Of a stretch of DNA of 64,000 nt, positions 8,845-16,808 are shown piece after piece. Under the pieces are notes generated by a model, which did no database searches, was not told where the DNA came from, and was given only the letters and a program-made list of their open reading frames with translations. Source of the stretch: Chloroflexota bacterium (lineage in GTDB: Bacteria; Chloroflexota; Anaerolineae; Aggregatilineales; J027). Within the stretch, counting starts at the first letter, position 1. Every line of letters begins with the position of its first letter. The position numbers were made by a program, and so were the translations under genes. The stretch spans positions 1 to 64,000 of the forward strand of contig JACRBG010000055.1 of assembly GCA_016234595.1 (NCBI GenBank). Reading direction: 5' to 3'.

Positions 8845-9909
8845 ATGTTGACAAGTAACACTGCCAATTTCAATGCCGAACCCCTACTCAAGCCGATTCA
8901 TGTCGGCCCTATTCAGATTGACACGCCGCTAACCCTTGCCCCGATGGATGGCATGACCAACTATGCCTTCCGTCGTTTGGTACGTGAATATTCCGGCAGT
9001 GCTTGTGGACTGGTCTGCACCGAACTTCTCAGCAGCAATATTTTGACAAGTGCTGACCCACGTGCCCGCCACAAATTTGATTGGCAGCCGCATGAATATC
9101 CTTTTGCCGTGCAGATTTTTGGCAACGACCCGCCCAAAATGGCCCTCGCCGCTAAGATTTTGGCGGATGCAGGGGCAGCGATTATTGACATTAATATGGG
9201 TTGCTGGGTTCCCAAAGTCGCGCGTAAGGGCGGTGGGGCAGGTCTATTGCGTGATATTTGCACTGCTACCAGCGTGGTTGAGGCCGTCGTCAAAGCAGTC
9301 GATGTGCCCGTCACCGTCAAAGTTCGCGCGGGTTATAGCGAAGGCGAACCTACCGCGATTCCATTTTCGCGGGCCGCTGAGGACGCCGGGGTCAAATTGA
9401 TTGCTGTGCATTGGCGTTTTGCCTCACAGGGGTTTCGCCCCGACCCGCCCAATTGGGATGTAATCGCCGAAGTCAAAAATGCCGTCCATTCGATTCCGGT
9501 CTTGGGCAATGGTGATATTCACACTGCCGCCGATGCTCAACGCATGATGGCTCAAACAGGCTGTGATGGCGTGATGATTGGGCGTGCTGCGGCTGGACAT
9601 CCTTGGCTGTTTCGAGAAATCGCCCACCTGATTCGCACTGGCGAAGTTTTGCCCAAACCCACCATCGCTGTCCGTGCCCAAGCCGCCCTCGACCATGCGC
9701 GGGTCATGGTCGAAACTTCTGATTATGGTGAAGAGCGTTCGGTGATGGAATTGCGCGGACGCCTGCACCAATATTTTGACGAATTTATTGATACTGATTC
9801 CAGCTTGGCGGATTTGCGTTATCAACTGGTACGTGTTACCCGCCTCGAACAAATTGAAGCACTGTTGCATCCTTTAATCACCCATCAATTTGAGGAGATG
9901 ACCTCTTGA
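8845..9909 (+). CDS. dus: tRNA-dihydrouridine synthase (Dus family)
   Basis: FMN enzyme that reduces specific uridines in the tRNA D-loop. 354 residues with a TIM barrel: APMDGMTNYAFRRL near the N-terminus binds FMN, VQIFGNDPP is next, DINMGC supplies the catalytic Cys, and the FMN phosphate loop GNGDIHTAADAQ and GVMIGRAAAGHPWLF close the barrel. A C-terminal helical domain follows. Two family motifs deviate: the usual Gly-Cys-Pro reads GCW, and the usual HGRTR reads HWRFA. The Cys and the His-x-Arg are kept, so activity is plausible. The gene overlaps the MOSC gene by four bases, indicating a translationally coupled operon. Confidence 0.9.
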   Translation: MLTSNTANFNAEPLLKPIHVGPIQIDTPLTLAPMDGMTNYAFRRLVREYSGSACGLVCTELLSSNILTSADPRARHKFDWQPHEYPFAVQIFGNDPPKMALAAKILADAGAAIIDINMGCWVPKVARKGGGAGLLRDICTATSVVEAVVKAVDVPVTVKVRAGYSEGEPTAIPFSRAAEDAGVKLIAVHWRFASQGFRPDPPNWDVIAEVKNAVHSIPVLGNGDIHTAADAQRMMAQTGCDGVMIGRAAAGHPWLFREIAHLIRTGEVLPKPTIAVRAQAALDHARVMVETSDYGEERSVMELRGRLHQYFDEFIDTDSSLADLRYQLVRVTRLEQIEALLHPLITHQFEEMTS

Positions 9910-10499
9910 ATAATTGGCGCGAAATCGGCCCAATCACTTTATTACAAATCCAGCGTGAACCAATGAAGGAAGGCACCACCACCCGTGTGTATAAACCGGA
10001 TCGTCTAGCCCAAGTCGAGCGCATCTGGTTGACCCCGGCTGGTGTGACCGCCGAACTGAATGGCGAACGGGTCTTTGATGCTCATAATGCCCACCATCCG
10101 CGCACCCGCAACACTGGCGCCAACCCCCTGTCATTTGGATTGACCGGCTACTATGCTCAGATGAAAGCACGTTTTGGCGACCACCTAACATGGGGCATCG
10201 CGGGCGAAAATATCCTTATCCAAAGCGATATACTGCTGACCGAAGAGGATATACAAGGTGAGATTGCCATTCGTGGTGCGGATGGACGGCTGACAATTCT
10301 GAAAGATATTTTGGTCGCCCCACCCTGCAAACCCTTCTCGGCGTTTTGTTTGGGCAGCATCGAGGATAAGGTCGAGCCGCACACCATCGCCGAAACCCTG
10401 CGCTTTTTAAACAATGGCACACGCGGTTTTTATGCTGCTCCCGCCTCAAGCGATGAAACCGAAATTCGCATTGGGGATATAATGCTGGTATCCGAGTGA
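9906..10499 (+). CDS. MOSC-domain protein
   Basis: 197 residues starting at a TTG that overlaps the dus stop codon, with GAGGAG upstream. The centre holds a MOSC beta-barrel (about residues 25-165): GVTAELNGERVFD, a Gly-Glu-Asn segment (GIAGENIL), and the conserved Cys in PPCKPFSAFC, the residue that in MOSC proteins such as YiiM is thought to bind a molybdopterin cofactor or carry sulfur. Likely role is a molybdoenzyme-like reductase or sulfur carrier; the substrate is unknown. Its 3' end appears again as a degenerate remnant at 11407-11476, evidence for a tandem duplication. Confidence 0.8.
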   Translation: MNNWREIGPITLLQIQREPMKEGTTTRVYKPDRLAQVERIWLTPAGVTAELNGERVFDAHNAHHPRTRNTGANPLSFGLTGYYAQMKARFGDHLTWGIAGENILIQSDILLTEEDIQGEIAIRGADGRLTILKDILVAPPCKPFSAFCLGSIEDKVEPHTIAETLRFLNNGTRGFYAAPASSDETEIRIGDIMLVSE

Positions 10500-10511
10500 A
10501 AGGATATTCAG

Positions 10512-11093
10512 ATGGCGAACATTGCACTCCAAGAAAAAGATTACACTGCTGACGACCTGTGGGAGATTTCGCATCTACCTGAAAATGATGGCAAGCGTAT
10601 CTACTTGATTGAAGGAGCCTTGTACGAAATGCCCCCTACCAGTTGGCTGCATGGCGATGTTGCGATGGAAGTTGGCCGTCAGATCAGCAATCATGTGAAG
10701 GGGCAGAAATTGGGTCGTGTGACTGCTGCTGAAACGGGCTTTAATCTAGCTCCCGGCACATCTCTTGCACCCGATGTAGGTTTTATTGCAGCGGAACGTG
10801 TCCCCAAAGAATTACCCCCCAAAGGCTATGTCCCTTTCGCCCCTGACCTTGCTGTTGAGGTGGTTTCACCGGGTAATGACGCCGAAGAAATCAGTGCCAA
10901 AATTCAGAAATATCTGCAATATGGTACCCGTATGGTCTGGATTATTTATCCTAACCAGCGTCGTGTGGAAGTCTATCGCCCTGCTGAAGAACAGACGGCT
11001 ACAGTTACTTTTGTAGAAGCAGACGGGGTCGTTGATGGTGGGGATGTGTTGCCGGGGTTCCACTTAAAACTGAGCGATATTTTTCCAGACTGA
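10512..11093 (+). CDS. Uma2 family (DUF820) putative nuclease
   Basis: 193 residues of the Uma2 group, a restriction-endonuclease-like PD-(D/E)xK fold abundant in Cyanobacteria and Chloroflexota. Visible features are an N-terminal YTADDLWEISHLPE, the core APDVGFIAAER carrying the first acidic residue, then DLAVEVVSPGND with the Glu-x-Val pair, and KIQKYLQYGTRMVWIIYP. The acidic residues are kept, so a nuclease is possible, although the in vivo role of the family is unknown. It lies 12 bases after the MOSC gene and 10 bases before a small gene, which together look like an operon. Confidence 0.85.
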   Translation: MANIALQEKDYTADDLWEISHLPENDGKRIYLIEGALYEMPPTSWLHGDVAMEVGRQISNHVKGQKLGRVTAAETGFNLAPGTSLAPDVGFIAAERVPKELPPKGYVPFAPDLAVEVVSPGNDAEEISAKIQKYLQYGTRMVWIIYPNQRRVEVYRPAEEQTATVTFVEADGVVDGGDVLPGFHLKLSDIFPD

Positions 11094-11103
11094 GGAAACC
11101 TCA

Positions 11104-11334
11104 ATGACAATCAATTTGCGCGAAGAAATCCATAAGGCGGTAGATGATTTGCCATCCCAACATTTGCCGGACATTCTACGCCTCATGGAACTATTGATTA
11201 AATATACTGACCAGCCCGATGTAGAACCTGAAGAATTGTGGCTATTAGCTTCTGGCAATTTAAAGAAGATGGTAGATGAAATGGAGTCTGCCCCTGCTCC
11301 TACCGAGGATTGGCGCAAACATCTGCCAAATTGA
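11104..11334 (+). CDS. Small antitoxin-like protein next to Uma2
   Basis: 76 residues, acidic and helical, starting REEIHKAVDDLPSQHLPDILRLMELL and ending DWRKHLPN. The N-terminal helix with Asp-Leu-Pro-x-x-x-L resembles small partner proteins often found beside DUF820/Uma2 or toxin genes; a partner role is inference. The start is ATG at 11104, with the purine-rich GAGGAAA inside a tiny dyad (TGAGG-AAA-CCTCA) directly before it. The last nine codons and about 70 downstream bases recur at 12082-12180. Confidence 0.6.
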   Translation: MTINLREEIHKAVDDLPSQHLPDILRLMELLIKYTDQPDVEPEELWLLASGNLKKMVDEMESAPAPTEDWRKHLPN

Positions 11335-11407
11335 GACCTGCCTCCTTGACTGAAAAGCGACTTAAGGCTAGCTTTTTGACCTGTAAAAATTACACGAAAC
11401 TAACACC
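11309..11407. repeat. Direct repeat copy A (3' end of the small gene plus downstream DNA)
   Basis: This ~100-bp segment recurs as copy B at 12082-12180. The first 27 bases are identical, including the last codons and stop of the small antitoxin-like gene. The rest is clearly alignable with scattered substitutions, including the shared blocks AAAAGCGACTTA, AGCTTTTTG and TACACGAAAC. Confidence 0.85.
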
Positions 11408-11476
11408 AACATGGTTTTTATGCCCAACCTGCTGCCGCTGATGAAACCGAAATCTGCGTAGGGATATGATGACTCC
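11407..11476 (+). pseudogene. Remnant of a second MOSC gene 3' end
   Basis: The segment shares GGTTTTTATGC and GATGAAACCGAAAT with the MOSC gene end (10425-10485), spaced by 16 bases in both places, followed by a similar GGGATAT-ATG block. Reading frame and stop are lost. It sits exactly where a second copy of the MOSC-Uma2-small-gene block would begin. Confidence 0.7.
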
Positions 11477-11560
11477 CTATCAATGAAATGAAGCATCTGT
11501 CAAATCTTTTGTATCTGGCAGCATCAACACTTTGGCCTGCTGCGGAAGGAGTAAAAATAA

Positions 11561-12082
11561 GTGAGCCTTCGTCAAAAAACGTGCTATGCTTTCGTTGCTC
11601 TTATTCTGCTCTCAGCATGTTCAGATAAACATGTTGATACTCAGGATCACGAACGACAAATTATATTACCAACTGCTGAGTACCTTTTGAAGAATCCCCA
11701 ACTACTACCAAATTTTATTACCAGTATTAAATATAATCTGAACGCTGAAAATGGCTCTGAAAAATTGATGTGTCTAAATATATGGCAACATGCGTTATGG
11801 GAGCTGGGAATTTTTGCCGAAGACCTTGACAAATATATAAGGCGAGATTCGCAAATAATGATAGACAATGAGTTATTTCCAATAGATGAGTTCAATATGC
11901 AACCTGTAGGATTATGGCATCCGGTTTATGAAAATGGTAAATTAATCGGTAGTTATGGCGATGTTACAAACATATGCGTAAATGTCACTTATATAGATTC
12001 CGGAGTGCATCTCGGATCTATAAGGCTACTTATTTCACCAGCAACTGAATATTCATATTTATGGGCATTTCATACCCCCTAA
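11561..12082 (+). CDS. Lipoprotein of unknown function inside a decayed duplication
   Basis: 173 residues from a GTG start preceded by GGAAGGAG. The N-terminus (CYAFVALILLSAC) is a lipoprotein signal with a lipobox ending at the Cys, so the mature protein is anchored outside the membrane. The mature part has no recognised domain; it contains YLLKNPQLLPNF and a beta-rich C-terminal half. The gene is visibly more AT-rich than its neighbours, and its stop codon falls at the left edge of repeat copy B. It appears to have replaced the Uma2 section of a duplicated block, which suggests acquisition from elsewhere. Confidence 0.65.
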   Translation: MSLRQKTCYAFVALILLSACSDKHVDTQDHERQIILPTAEYLLKNPQLLPNFITSIKYNLNAENGSEKLMCLNIWQHALWELGIFAEDLDKYIRRDSQIMIDNELFPIDEFNMQPVGLWHPVYENGKLIGSYGDVTNICVNVTYIDSGVHLGSIRLLISPATEYSYLWAFHTP

Positions 12083-12180
12083 TTGGCGCAAACATCTGCC
12101 AAATTGAGGCTTGCCCCCTTGACGGAAAAGCGACTTAGGGTTAGCTTTTTGGCGTGCAATTTTTTACACGAAACCTAAAC
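12082..12180. repeat. Direct repeat copy B
   Basis: Second copy of the 11309-11407 segment. It begins with the same 27 bases that encode the tail of the small antitoxin-like gene, but without the rest of that gene, so it is a truncated 3' remnant. Confidence 0.85.
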
Positions 12181-12225
12181 GTCCCGGTGGACGGATAATT
12201 GAACATACCCATGAGGAGAATTTCG

Positions 12226-12777
12226 ATGCGTTATTTGCTGATTCTATTGACACTGTTGGCGATGTTATTTGTGGCAGGCTGTGGCGAACCTAAGATTCAA
12301 GCGGAAGTCTCACACGGTGAAGGCGAGGCAGTCGAAGGCGAGAGCAACCACGCCACCGAAGGCGAGGCAGTTGAGGGCGAAACGACATCCGAAACTCATG
12401 CTGAAGGTGAAACCACTACTGGCGAAACAGCCGCTGCCCCATCCCTTGCCGAAGCCTTAACCGCCGCTGGTGCGAGCGTCGAAGAAGGCGAAGCCGTAAC
12501 CCAACCATTCTTTGAGGTGGAAGGCCACATTTTGAAAGTTAACGGTCAGGATGTGCAGGTCTTTGAATTTCCCGATGCCGCCACCACTGAGGAACAGGTC
12601 GCCTCGGTCGCACCGGATGGCACAGCGGTTGGAACAACCCCCGTATCTGTCGAAGGTACCCCTCACTTTTTCTATAAAGACAACACCATTGCCCTCTATG
12701 TTGGTGAGGATGCGGCTGTACTGGCAGCCCTAGAAGTTGTCTTTGGTGCTCAATTTGCGGGTGGCACGGCTGAATAA
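12226..12777 (+). CDS. Lipoprotein with Glu-Gly-Glu repeats
   Basis: About 183 residues from the ATG at 12226, which has GAGGAG seven bases upstream; a TTG at 12199 is possible but unlikely. The signal LLTLLAMLFVAGC has a lipobox. The mature part begins with an acidic low-complexity stretch of repeated GEAVEGE units and Thr/Glu variants (roughly residues 25-70), then a compact domain with EVEGHILKVNGQDVQVFEF and HFFYKDNTIALYVGEDAAV, likely a small beta fold exposed at the cell surface. No function is known. A strong terminator follows at 12800. Confidence 0.72.
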   Translation: MRYLLILLTLLAMLFVAGCGEPKIQAEVSHGEGEAVEGESNHATEGEAVEGETTSETHAEGETTTGETAAAPSLAEALTAAGASVEEGEAVTQPFFEVEGHILKVNGQDVQVFEFPDAATTEEQVASVAPDGTAVGTTPVSVEGTPHFFYKDNTIALYVGEDAAVLAALEVVFGAQFAGGTAE

Positions 12778-12799
12778 CCAGCCCGTTAATTCTATAAAC

Positions 12800-12833
12800 A
12801 AAAAGGACGGTCAAATCAATGCCGTCCTTTTTT
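12800..12833. terminator. Strong bidirectional terminator
   Basis: AAAAAGGACGG (12800-12810) pairs with CCGTCCTTTTT after an 11-base loop, with A and T runs on either side. It lies between the stops of two convergent genes (the repeat lipoprotein and miaB) and can serve both. Confidence 0.9.
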
Positions 12834-12857
12834 GATCTCAGTTTTTGGCGAGTGAGT

Positions 12858-14303
12858 TTAAAACGAGGTCAATGGAATGACATCTCCGGCAAATTCACTG
12901 GCAGGAATCGCATCCGACTGAATGGGCTGCACATCCTGACCGGGTAAGCGGGCTTGCATACTATATGGCCCTGTCCAAATAACCTCGACCTCGGCTAGTT
13001 GACCGCGCCAATCACGACTATCATCCTCAAAAAAGACCAGCTTGTTTTGCGGGATACGTCCACGCCACTTGCCTTTGACCTTTTCCTCCACCAACACTTC
13101 CACCGTCTGACCAAGGAAGCGGGTATTGACGTCGGCCATCACCTGTTCCTGCAAATCTTCGAGAGCAGTGTGGCGACGTTTCTTTTCAGTCTTGGGCACA
13201 TCATCTTCCATGCGCCGATCCGAAACTGTGCCGGGGCGTGGGCTATACATTGCCAAGTGTGCCTTGTCGAGTTTCAATTCCGCCAGCACATCATAGGTCT
13301 GTTGGAATTGGGCATCGGTTTCGCCGGGGAACCCCACAATAATATCGGTGTGGATGGCAACTTCAGGGATAATCCGGCGGATTTTGTGAATCAAATCGCG
13401 GTATTGTTGGGCTGTATAACCACGTTTCATATTCCGCAGCACTTCATCATCCCCGGCTTGAATCGGCACTTCGATGTGTGGCATCAAACGTGGGAGTTCC
13501 GCTACTGTCTCCAACAATTCGTCAGTCATCCAATTGGGATGGCTGGTCAAAAAGCGGATACGATAGAGGTCTTCTTCCTCAGCCACTTGATGAATCACCC
13601 GCAAAAGTTGAGCCAGATTGGGGCCATCTTCAATATCTTTGCCATACCGATCCACAATCTGCCCCAACAGGGTGATTTCTTTGACGCCCTGCCGTGCTAG
13701 GCTACGCACTTCACGTACAATCTCACCCACTGGACGAGAACGTTCAATCCCACGCCGGAAGGGGATAATACAAAAAGTGCAGGCGTGTGAACAGCCATAT
13801 ACAATTGGAATGTGGGCACTGACCAAATTGCCTTTTTCATGGGTGGGCAGGATAATTTCGTTGTCCGCATATGGCTGCATCTCATCCATAATCTGGTTGA
13901 GTTTGGCCCGTTTAGCAACCTGTGCCGTAATTGCATCCGCTTCAACAGTGCGATCTTGCAGAAAAGCAATCAACGGCTCAGTTTCGCTGGGGGGGATAAA
14001 CACATCCACAAACGGCACTTGTTTACGCAACCGCAGCGGGTCTTGCACGCCGACTAAGCACCCCATCAAACTAATCACCATCTTGGGGTTTTTCTCTTTC
14101 AGCTTTTTCAACTGCTGCAAACGGCCCCATGCCTTATCTTCGGCCTGTTGGCGCACCACACAGGTGTTGATGACATGAATATCTGCGCCATCAGGATTGG
14201 CCTCATCCGCCGCCCGATACCCCAACTGCTCCAAGGCCGAAGCCAAGCGCTGAGAATCGGCAACGTTCATCTGGCAACCAAGTGTTTGAATGTTGTACTT
14301 CAT
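12858..14303 (-). CDS. miaB: tRNA-2-methylthio-N6-adenosine synthase MiaB
   Basis: Radical SAM methylthiotransferase that adds a methylthio group to modified A37 of tRNAs reading U-starting codons. About 481 residues from the ATG at 14303 (AGGAAC upstream); eight more codons outward are less likely. The N-terminal UPF0004 domain holds the three auxiliary cluster cysteines (GCQMN, INTCVV, GCLVG). The radical SAM CxxxCxxC is CSHACTFC. HPNWM and IIVGFPGET are typical of the core. A C-terminal TRAM domain (from about residue 375) binds tRNA. The length is slightly above the usual 440-470. Confidence 0.93.
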   Translation of the reverse strand: MKYNIQTLGCQMNVADSQRLASALEQLGYRAADEANPDGADIHVINTCVVRQQAEDKAWGRLQQLKKLKEKNPKMVISLMGCLVGVQDPLRLRKQVPFVDVFIPPSETEPLIAFLQDRTVEADAITAQVAKRAKLNQIMDEMQPYADNEIILPTHEKGNLVSAHIPIVYGCSHACTFCIIPFRRGIERSRPVGEIVREVRSLARQGVKEITLLGQIVDRYGKDIEDGPNLAQLLRVIHQVAEEEDLYRIRFLTSHPNWMTDELLETVAELPRLMPHIEVPIQAGDDEVLRNMKRGYTAQQYRDLIHKIRRIIPEVAIHTDIIVGFPGETDAQFQQTYDVLAELKLDKAHLAMYSPRPGTVSDRRMEDDVPKTEKKRRHTALEDLQEQVMADVNTRFLGQTVEVLVEEKVKGKWRGRIPQNKLVFFEDDSRDWRGQLAEVEVIWTGPYSMQARLPGQDVQPIQSDAIPASEFAGDVIPLTSF

Positions 14304-14336
14304 TGGGTGTTCCTCAAAACCAGCCACATTGCAGGT

Positions 14337-14366
14337 ATTTCATTCCGATAATTTTCTGAATGAAAT
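14337..14366. promoter_or_regulatory. 9-bp inverted repeat upstream of miaB
   Basis: ATTTCATTC (14337-14345) and GAATGAAAT (14358-14366) are perfect reverse complements around a 12-base centre, 33 bases before the miaB start. It may be an operator or leader hairpin; it is also between miaB and the 3' end of the WD40 gene, where a weak terminator is another option. Confidence 0.4.
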
Positions 14367-14415
14367 TGAATTTTATTCTAGTGGCTGGCTTGAGGCAAGG
14401 CCAAGACCTGCGAAG

Positions 14416-15732
14416 CTACTCTAAGCTCACGGTAAGCAATTCCCCAGCCTTGTTTCCAACATAGGTATGCGTGCCATAAATGCTTACAGCACAAGCCAAT
14501 GGAGGAGTGGCGCTAATACGGTTAATACTCTTTTCAAGAGTCTTCTGTTCCAAATTCCAAATCCTTAGCACATGGTCGCTGGATACTGAGACCCCTTTGC
14601 GCCCCTGAGCATATACTGTAAATGCGGTCACGATATGGTTATGGGCAGTACGCTCCCCTGCCCCACGAATTTCGTCACCTGTTTCTAAATCCCAGAAACG
14701 GAATGTGCCATCATCTGAGGTCGAAAGCACTTGCTTCCCGTCTGCCAAAAAAACAATAGTATTGATTTTGGCGGTGTGGCCCTTCAAGGTATAAATCTCA
14801 GCCCCAGACTGCAAGTCCCATATTTTCAGGCTTAAATCTCTCGCCGCCGAAATAACCTTTGACCCATCAGGCGAAATGGTTAGAGTATTAACGGCATCTT
14901 CATGCCCTACCAACGTTTGAAGCTCACTACCCGACGCCACGTCCCAGATTTTCAAAGTGCGGTCGCTTGAGCCTGAAACCAGTTTTCGACCATCCGGGGT
15001 AATCGCTAGGGCATTCACCGAATCCGAGTGGCCTGACAGGGTTTGCAGTGCCTCACCCGATTGGGCATTCCAAATTTTGAGCGTCCTATCCATCGAGCAA
15101 GAAACTATTTGTTGCCCACTCGGAGTAATGACAACACCCTTCACCCAAGCCGCATGGCCTTTAAGGGTAGCAATACAGTCAAAGGTATCGGTATCCCACA
15201 CTTTTAACGTTTTGTCATTAGAAGCTGAGACCAGCCGCTTGCCATCAGGAAAGAGAGCGAGTGCATTAATGGACTCTTCATGGGCTGGCATATTTTTTAC
15301 AGCAGCGTTAGGCGTGGGTGTCGTTTTCTGTAATATTTCGTTGCGTACTAGGTTGGAAAGAGCGGCTGGGAGTTTTGGTGTTTCTTTGGGTGGAGGAGGT
15401 AAATTCGGCACATAATCCATCCCTCCCCCTGTATTGACGATGACCCCATGATAGCGCATATGATAGAGGTGGTCTTCAACAAACAAACTCAGCTTGACCA
15501 GTTCCGCCACAACAATGAGGGGTATCGAAAAAAAGACCGCAACAAGGAAATATTGAAAGAAATCAGCTTCATCAGTGGAGGTATGCGTAATGTATTGACC
15601 TGTTGAATAATCCCAATCCTCCGTCTCAGTCTTGGCATGTTTTAATCCATAAAAAAAGCCCGCTGCAATTATCAACACTGCGCCGAGATACAGCAGATAG
15701 CGATAAAGATTTAAAAGCGGAAAACGACCCAT
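14416..15732 (-). CDS. Membrane-anchored WD40 beta-propeller protein
   Basis: 438 residues. Two hydrophobic helices near the N-terminus (LLYLGAVLIIAAGFFYG and FLVAVFFSIPLIVVAELV) are followed by a Pro-rich linker and about seven WD40 repeats from residue ~145 to the end, each with a GH near its start and a terminal KIWD/KVWD (for example TLKVWD, TLKIWN, TLKIWD, SLKIWD). This is a cytoplasmic propeller tethered to the membrane, probably a binding platform. Its ATG follows the stop of the DUF4062 gene with no base between, with AGGAAGGG inside the upstream gene, so the two are translated as a pair. No enzymatic motif is present. Confidence 0.88.
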   Translation of the reverse strand: MGRFPLLNLYRYLLYLGAVLIIAAGFFYGLKHAKTETEDWDYSTGQYITHTSTDEADFFQYFLVAVFFSIPLIVVAELVKLSLFVEDHLYHMRYHGVIVNTGGGMDYVPNLPPPPKETPKLPAALSNLVRNEILQKTTPTPNAAVKNMPAHEESINALALFPDGKRLVSASNDKTLKVWDTDTFDCIATLKGHAAWVKGVVITPSGQQIVSCSMDRTLKIWNAQSGEALQTLSGHSDSVNALAITPDGRKLVSGSSDRTLKIWDVASGSELQTLVGHEDAVNTLTISPDGSKVISAARDLSLKIWDLQSGAEIYTLKGHTAKINTIVFLADGKQVLSTSDDGTFRFWDLETGDEIRGAGERTAHNHIVTAFTVYAQGRKGVSVSSDHVLRIWNLEQKTLEKSINRISATPPLACAVSIYGTHTYVGNKAGELLTVSLE

Positions 15733-16701
15733 TTAACCCTTCCTATTTTGGTTTTGTAAATCATTAAGCTCGCGTGACTTGGTATCTATTTCTTTTTCAA
15801 GTCGCGTAATTTGATTTTCAATGGAATAACGGTGTGGCATATCCCGTCCAAACCAGAACATGGCCGCAACAAGGCAAGCCACCAAGACCAGTGTGCCTAA
15901 TAATTCACTGGTACTAAATGCCACCCCCACTGCGCATAAGCCGATAATCCCGATTAAAAGGAGGCTTTCCATCCCGCGATTAACTTTTGAACCCACCCCC
16001 TGATTTTGTTTTTCCCGGTTGAGGCGATGAATTTTTTGTTGTGCAAGGTCAATTTCATGATGCAGGCGTTGAATTGTCGTCTCTCGTTCAAGATGTTCAA
16101 TCTGACCCGGCAAGGCCCGTAGCTCTTCAGGGGTTTCGTTGTAGACAATCTCGACCTTACCCCCCGGTGCATTCACCGCTGGGCTTCGGTCACCCGATGT
16201 CTGAATATGCGGAACGCTAGAGGGTGCAGCTTGACGGGCATTTTCGGCCTGCCACCGATTCAGCGTCGCCAATACTTTTTTGCTCAAATCATCGGGAGTG
16301 GTAAAGGTGGCCCGTACATACGAGGTATCTATTTTTTTCTTGAATTTGCGTAAAAGCTGGCTGCCCGCCCCGCCTTCAATAAATTCATCGGGCCATGCTT
16401 GGTCTTCATCAACTACAAAACAAAAGATGGGTTTTTCCAAATCACGCGCACGGTCAAACTCCATCTCAGTGATAGAGCGGTTTGCGCCTTCTGGGATATA
16501 CCCATAACGCCACGCATAGACGCCGATAAAAACATCCGCTTCGGCAACTTCATTTAGACAGGCGGTTACAGCGTCAGTCGAACGCGCCATGAAATCTTCC
16601 ATGCCGATAGGATGAAAACCCGCGTTTAAGCAAGCCTCAGCTACGGCTTTACGATAGTCACGCAAGTCAAGGGATGTGCTACTAACGAAAATTTTGACCA
16701 T
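15733..16701 (-). CDS. DUF4062 protein with coiled coil and two membrane helices
   Basis: 322 residues. The first ~110 match DUF4062, a TIR-like Rossmann domain: KIFVSSTSLDLRDYR, a middle ADVFIGVYAWRYGYIPEG and SITEMEFDRARDLEKPIFCF are its hallmarks. In other bacteria it usually starts NACHT/AP-ATPase plus WD40 proteins thought to sense threats. Here no NTPase follows. The domain is joined by a linker to a coiled coil (about 195-235), two adjacent helices (LLLIGIIGLCAVGVAF, LVLVACLVAAMFWFG) and a short coiled tail. The membrane WD40 protein is encoded immediately downstream, so the usual domain chain appears split over two membrane proteins. Confidence 0.85.
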   Translation of the reverse strand: MVKIFVSSTSLDLRDYRKAVAEACLNAGFHPIGMEDFMARSTDAVTACLNEVAEADVFIGVYAWRYGYIPEGANRSITEMEFDRARDLEKPIFCFVVDEDQAWPDEFIEGGAGSQLLRKFKKKIDTSYVRATFTTPDDLSKKVLATLNRWQAENARQAAPSSVPHIQTSGDRSPAVNAPGGKVEIVYNETPEELRALPGQIEHLERETTIQRLHHEIDLAQQKIHRLNREKQNQGVGSKVNRGMESLLLIGIIGLCAVGVAFSTSELLGTLVLVACLVAAMFWFGRDMPHRYSIENQITRLEKEIDTKSRELNDLQNQNRKG

Positions 16702-16808
16702 AAGGGGATATAGGTTTTCTATATATGAGAGATTACGTCAACTGTAATACAAATTTTGTCGCACAACCGAGGAGCGTCAAAGGAGGATAGGCACAAAAAG
16801 CAGGTGAT

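Noticed and set aside
12307-12430. Tandem DNA repeat in the Glu-Gly-Glu lipoprotein
   Set aside because: The repetition is at the protein level with variable codons and short units, so it is a low-complexity coding stretch rather than a separate repeat element.
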